A DNA stretch of 64,000 bases from Balneolaceae bacterium UBA3186 (GTDB lineage: Bacteria > Bacteroidota > Rhodothermia > Balneolales > Balneolaceae), in assembly GCA_002364085.1 (NCBI GenBank), contig DEXK01000018.1, forward strand, positions 1 to 64,000, read 5' to 3'. Shown here piece after piece: positions 63,835-64,000 of the stretch. Below the pieces are notes generated by a model. That model was not told the DNA's origin and searched no databases. It saw only the letters and a list, made by a program, of their open reading frames with translations. The position numbers and the translations under genes are program-made. How positions within the stretch are numbered: the stretch's first letter is position 1; each line of letters starts with the position of its first letter.

Positions 63835-64000
63835 TTAAAGTGCAGCTGTACCTACGCCTATTAATTCAGGATAATTATACCTTGAGAAAAAGGGTGAGAT
63901 TTTTCCGGTTTCAGGGTCTAAAATCTTGAGTCCTGCGTACAGCACGTCACTGTTTTTAACTCTGCTTTCTGTAAAAATAATTTTTCCGTCCTTGGTCCAA
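63835..64000 (-). CDS. PD40/TolB-like propeller protein, C-terminal part (runs off the window)
   Basis: The minus-strand frame enters at the window edge and reads WTKDGKIIFTESRV, then LKILDPETGKISPFF, ending at a TAA at 63835-63837 after 54 residues. The W-x-x-DG-K-I-x-F and DPETGK patterns belong to the WD40-like/PD40 beta-propeller repeats of TolB-type proteins. The start and any signal peptide lie outside. It may be the intact relative of the nearby broken lipoprotein gene, since both are of the same repeat family. Confidence 0.7.
   Translation of the reverse strand, partial: WTKDGKIIFTESRVKNSDVLYAGLKILDPETGKISPFFSRYNYPELIGVGTAAL

Noticed and set aside
1..64000. CRISPR array, prophage or insertion sequence
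   Set aside because: No regularly spaced repeats, no integrase or transposase frame and no phage structural genes were seen.

Overview
This window looks like an AT-rich chromosome segment from a member of the FCB group (Bacteroidota-like). My best guess is Balneolota/Balneolaceae, because of its mix of large secreted propeller proteins, a zinc metalloprotease lipoprotein, a DPP IV-type peptidase, a TonB receptor, weak Shine-Dalgarno signals and TANNTTTG-type -7 promoter boxes. No 16S gene is present, so the placement is inference. I see no prophage, insertion sequence, CRISPR array or plasmid backbone.

Layout. (1) 1-9.1 kb is housekeeping: fusA-rpsG-rpsL on the minus strand, recG, an 0.9-kb gap with no convincing gene, a small zinc-ribbon protein, typA and a small membrane protein. 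(2) 9.1-11.4 kb is a hipBA toxin-antitoxin operon with a third gene encoding a GyrI-like ligand-binding domain, preceded by repeats that could be the HipB operator. (3) 11.4-15.1 kb holds membrane proteins (YihY, SulP, an MscS-like helix protein) and a self-contained tRNA-Ser(GCU) unit with visible promoter and terminator. (4) 15.1-20.8 kb is a minus-strand operon ptsH-ptsI-sugar phosphate isomerase-birA-tilS-hpt. (5) 21-25 kb is gatC, a YfhO-family membrane protein and a glycosyltransferase.

(6) 25.0-33.3 kb is the most interesting part. Eight tightly packed minus-strand genes encode an AMP-forming acyl ligase, an acyl carrier protein, an LpxD-like N-acyltransferase, a PIG-L deacetylase, a WecD-like GNAT, a hexapeptide acyltransferase, a WecE-like aminotransferase and a WecF-like fucosamine transferase. 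They are divergent from a Wzx-type flippase. Together they suggest a surface glycan containing 4-amino-4,6-dideoxygalactose, in which a sugar N-acetyl group may be removed and replaced by an acyl group supplied by a dedicated ligase/ACP pair.

(7) 33.3-47.2 kb holds hisS, an APC permease fused to a PTS EIIA-like domain and an RCK_C-like domain, a CPA1 antiporter with a C-terminal nucleotide-binding-like domain coupled to lysA, a BaiN-family flavoprotein, lysC, an ABC-F ATPase and several small or hypothetical proteins. (8) 47.4-64 kb is mostly envelope and secreted proteins: a 1384-residue lamin-tail-domain protein, a TonB-dependent receptor, MurI, a DPP IV-type peptidase, a sortilin/BNR propeller protein, a DUF5117-type metalloprotease lipoprotein, a broken propeller lipoprotein flanked by a 52-bp direct repeat, and the 3' end of another propeller gene. 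This part also carries several strong palindromes and multi-hairpin intergenic elements.

The EI/HPr pair with no sugar-specific EIIB/C in view, together with the EIIA-like domain on the APC permease, suggests a regulatory rather than sugar-importing phosphotransferase chain. That link is inference.
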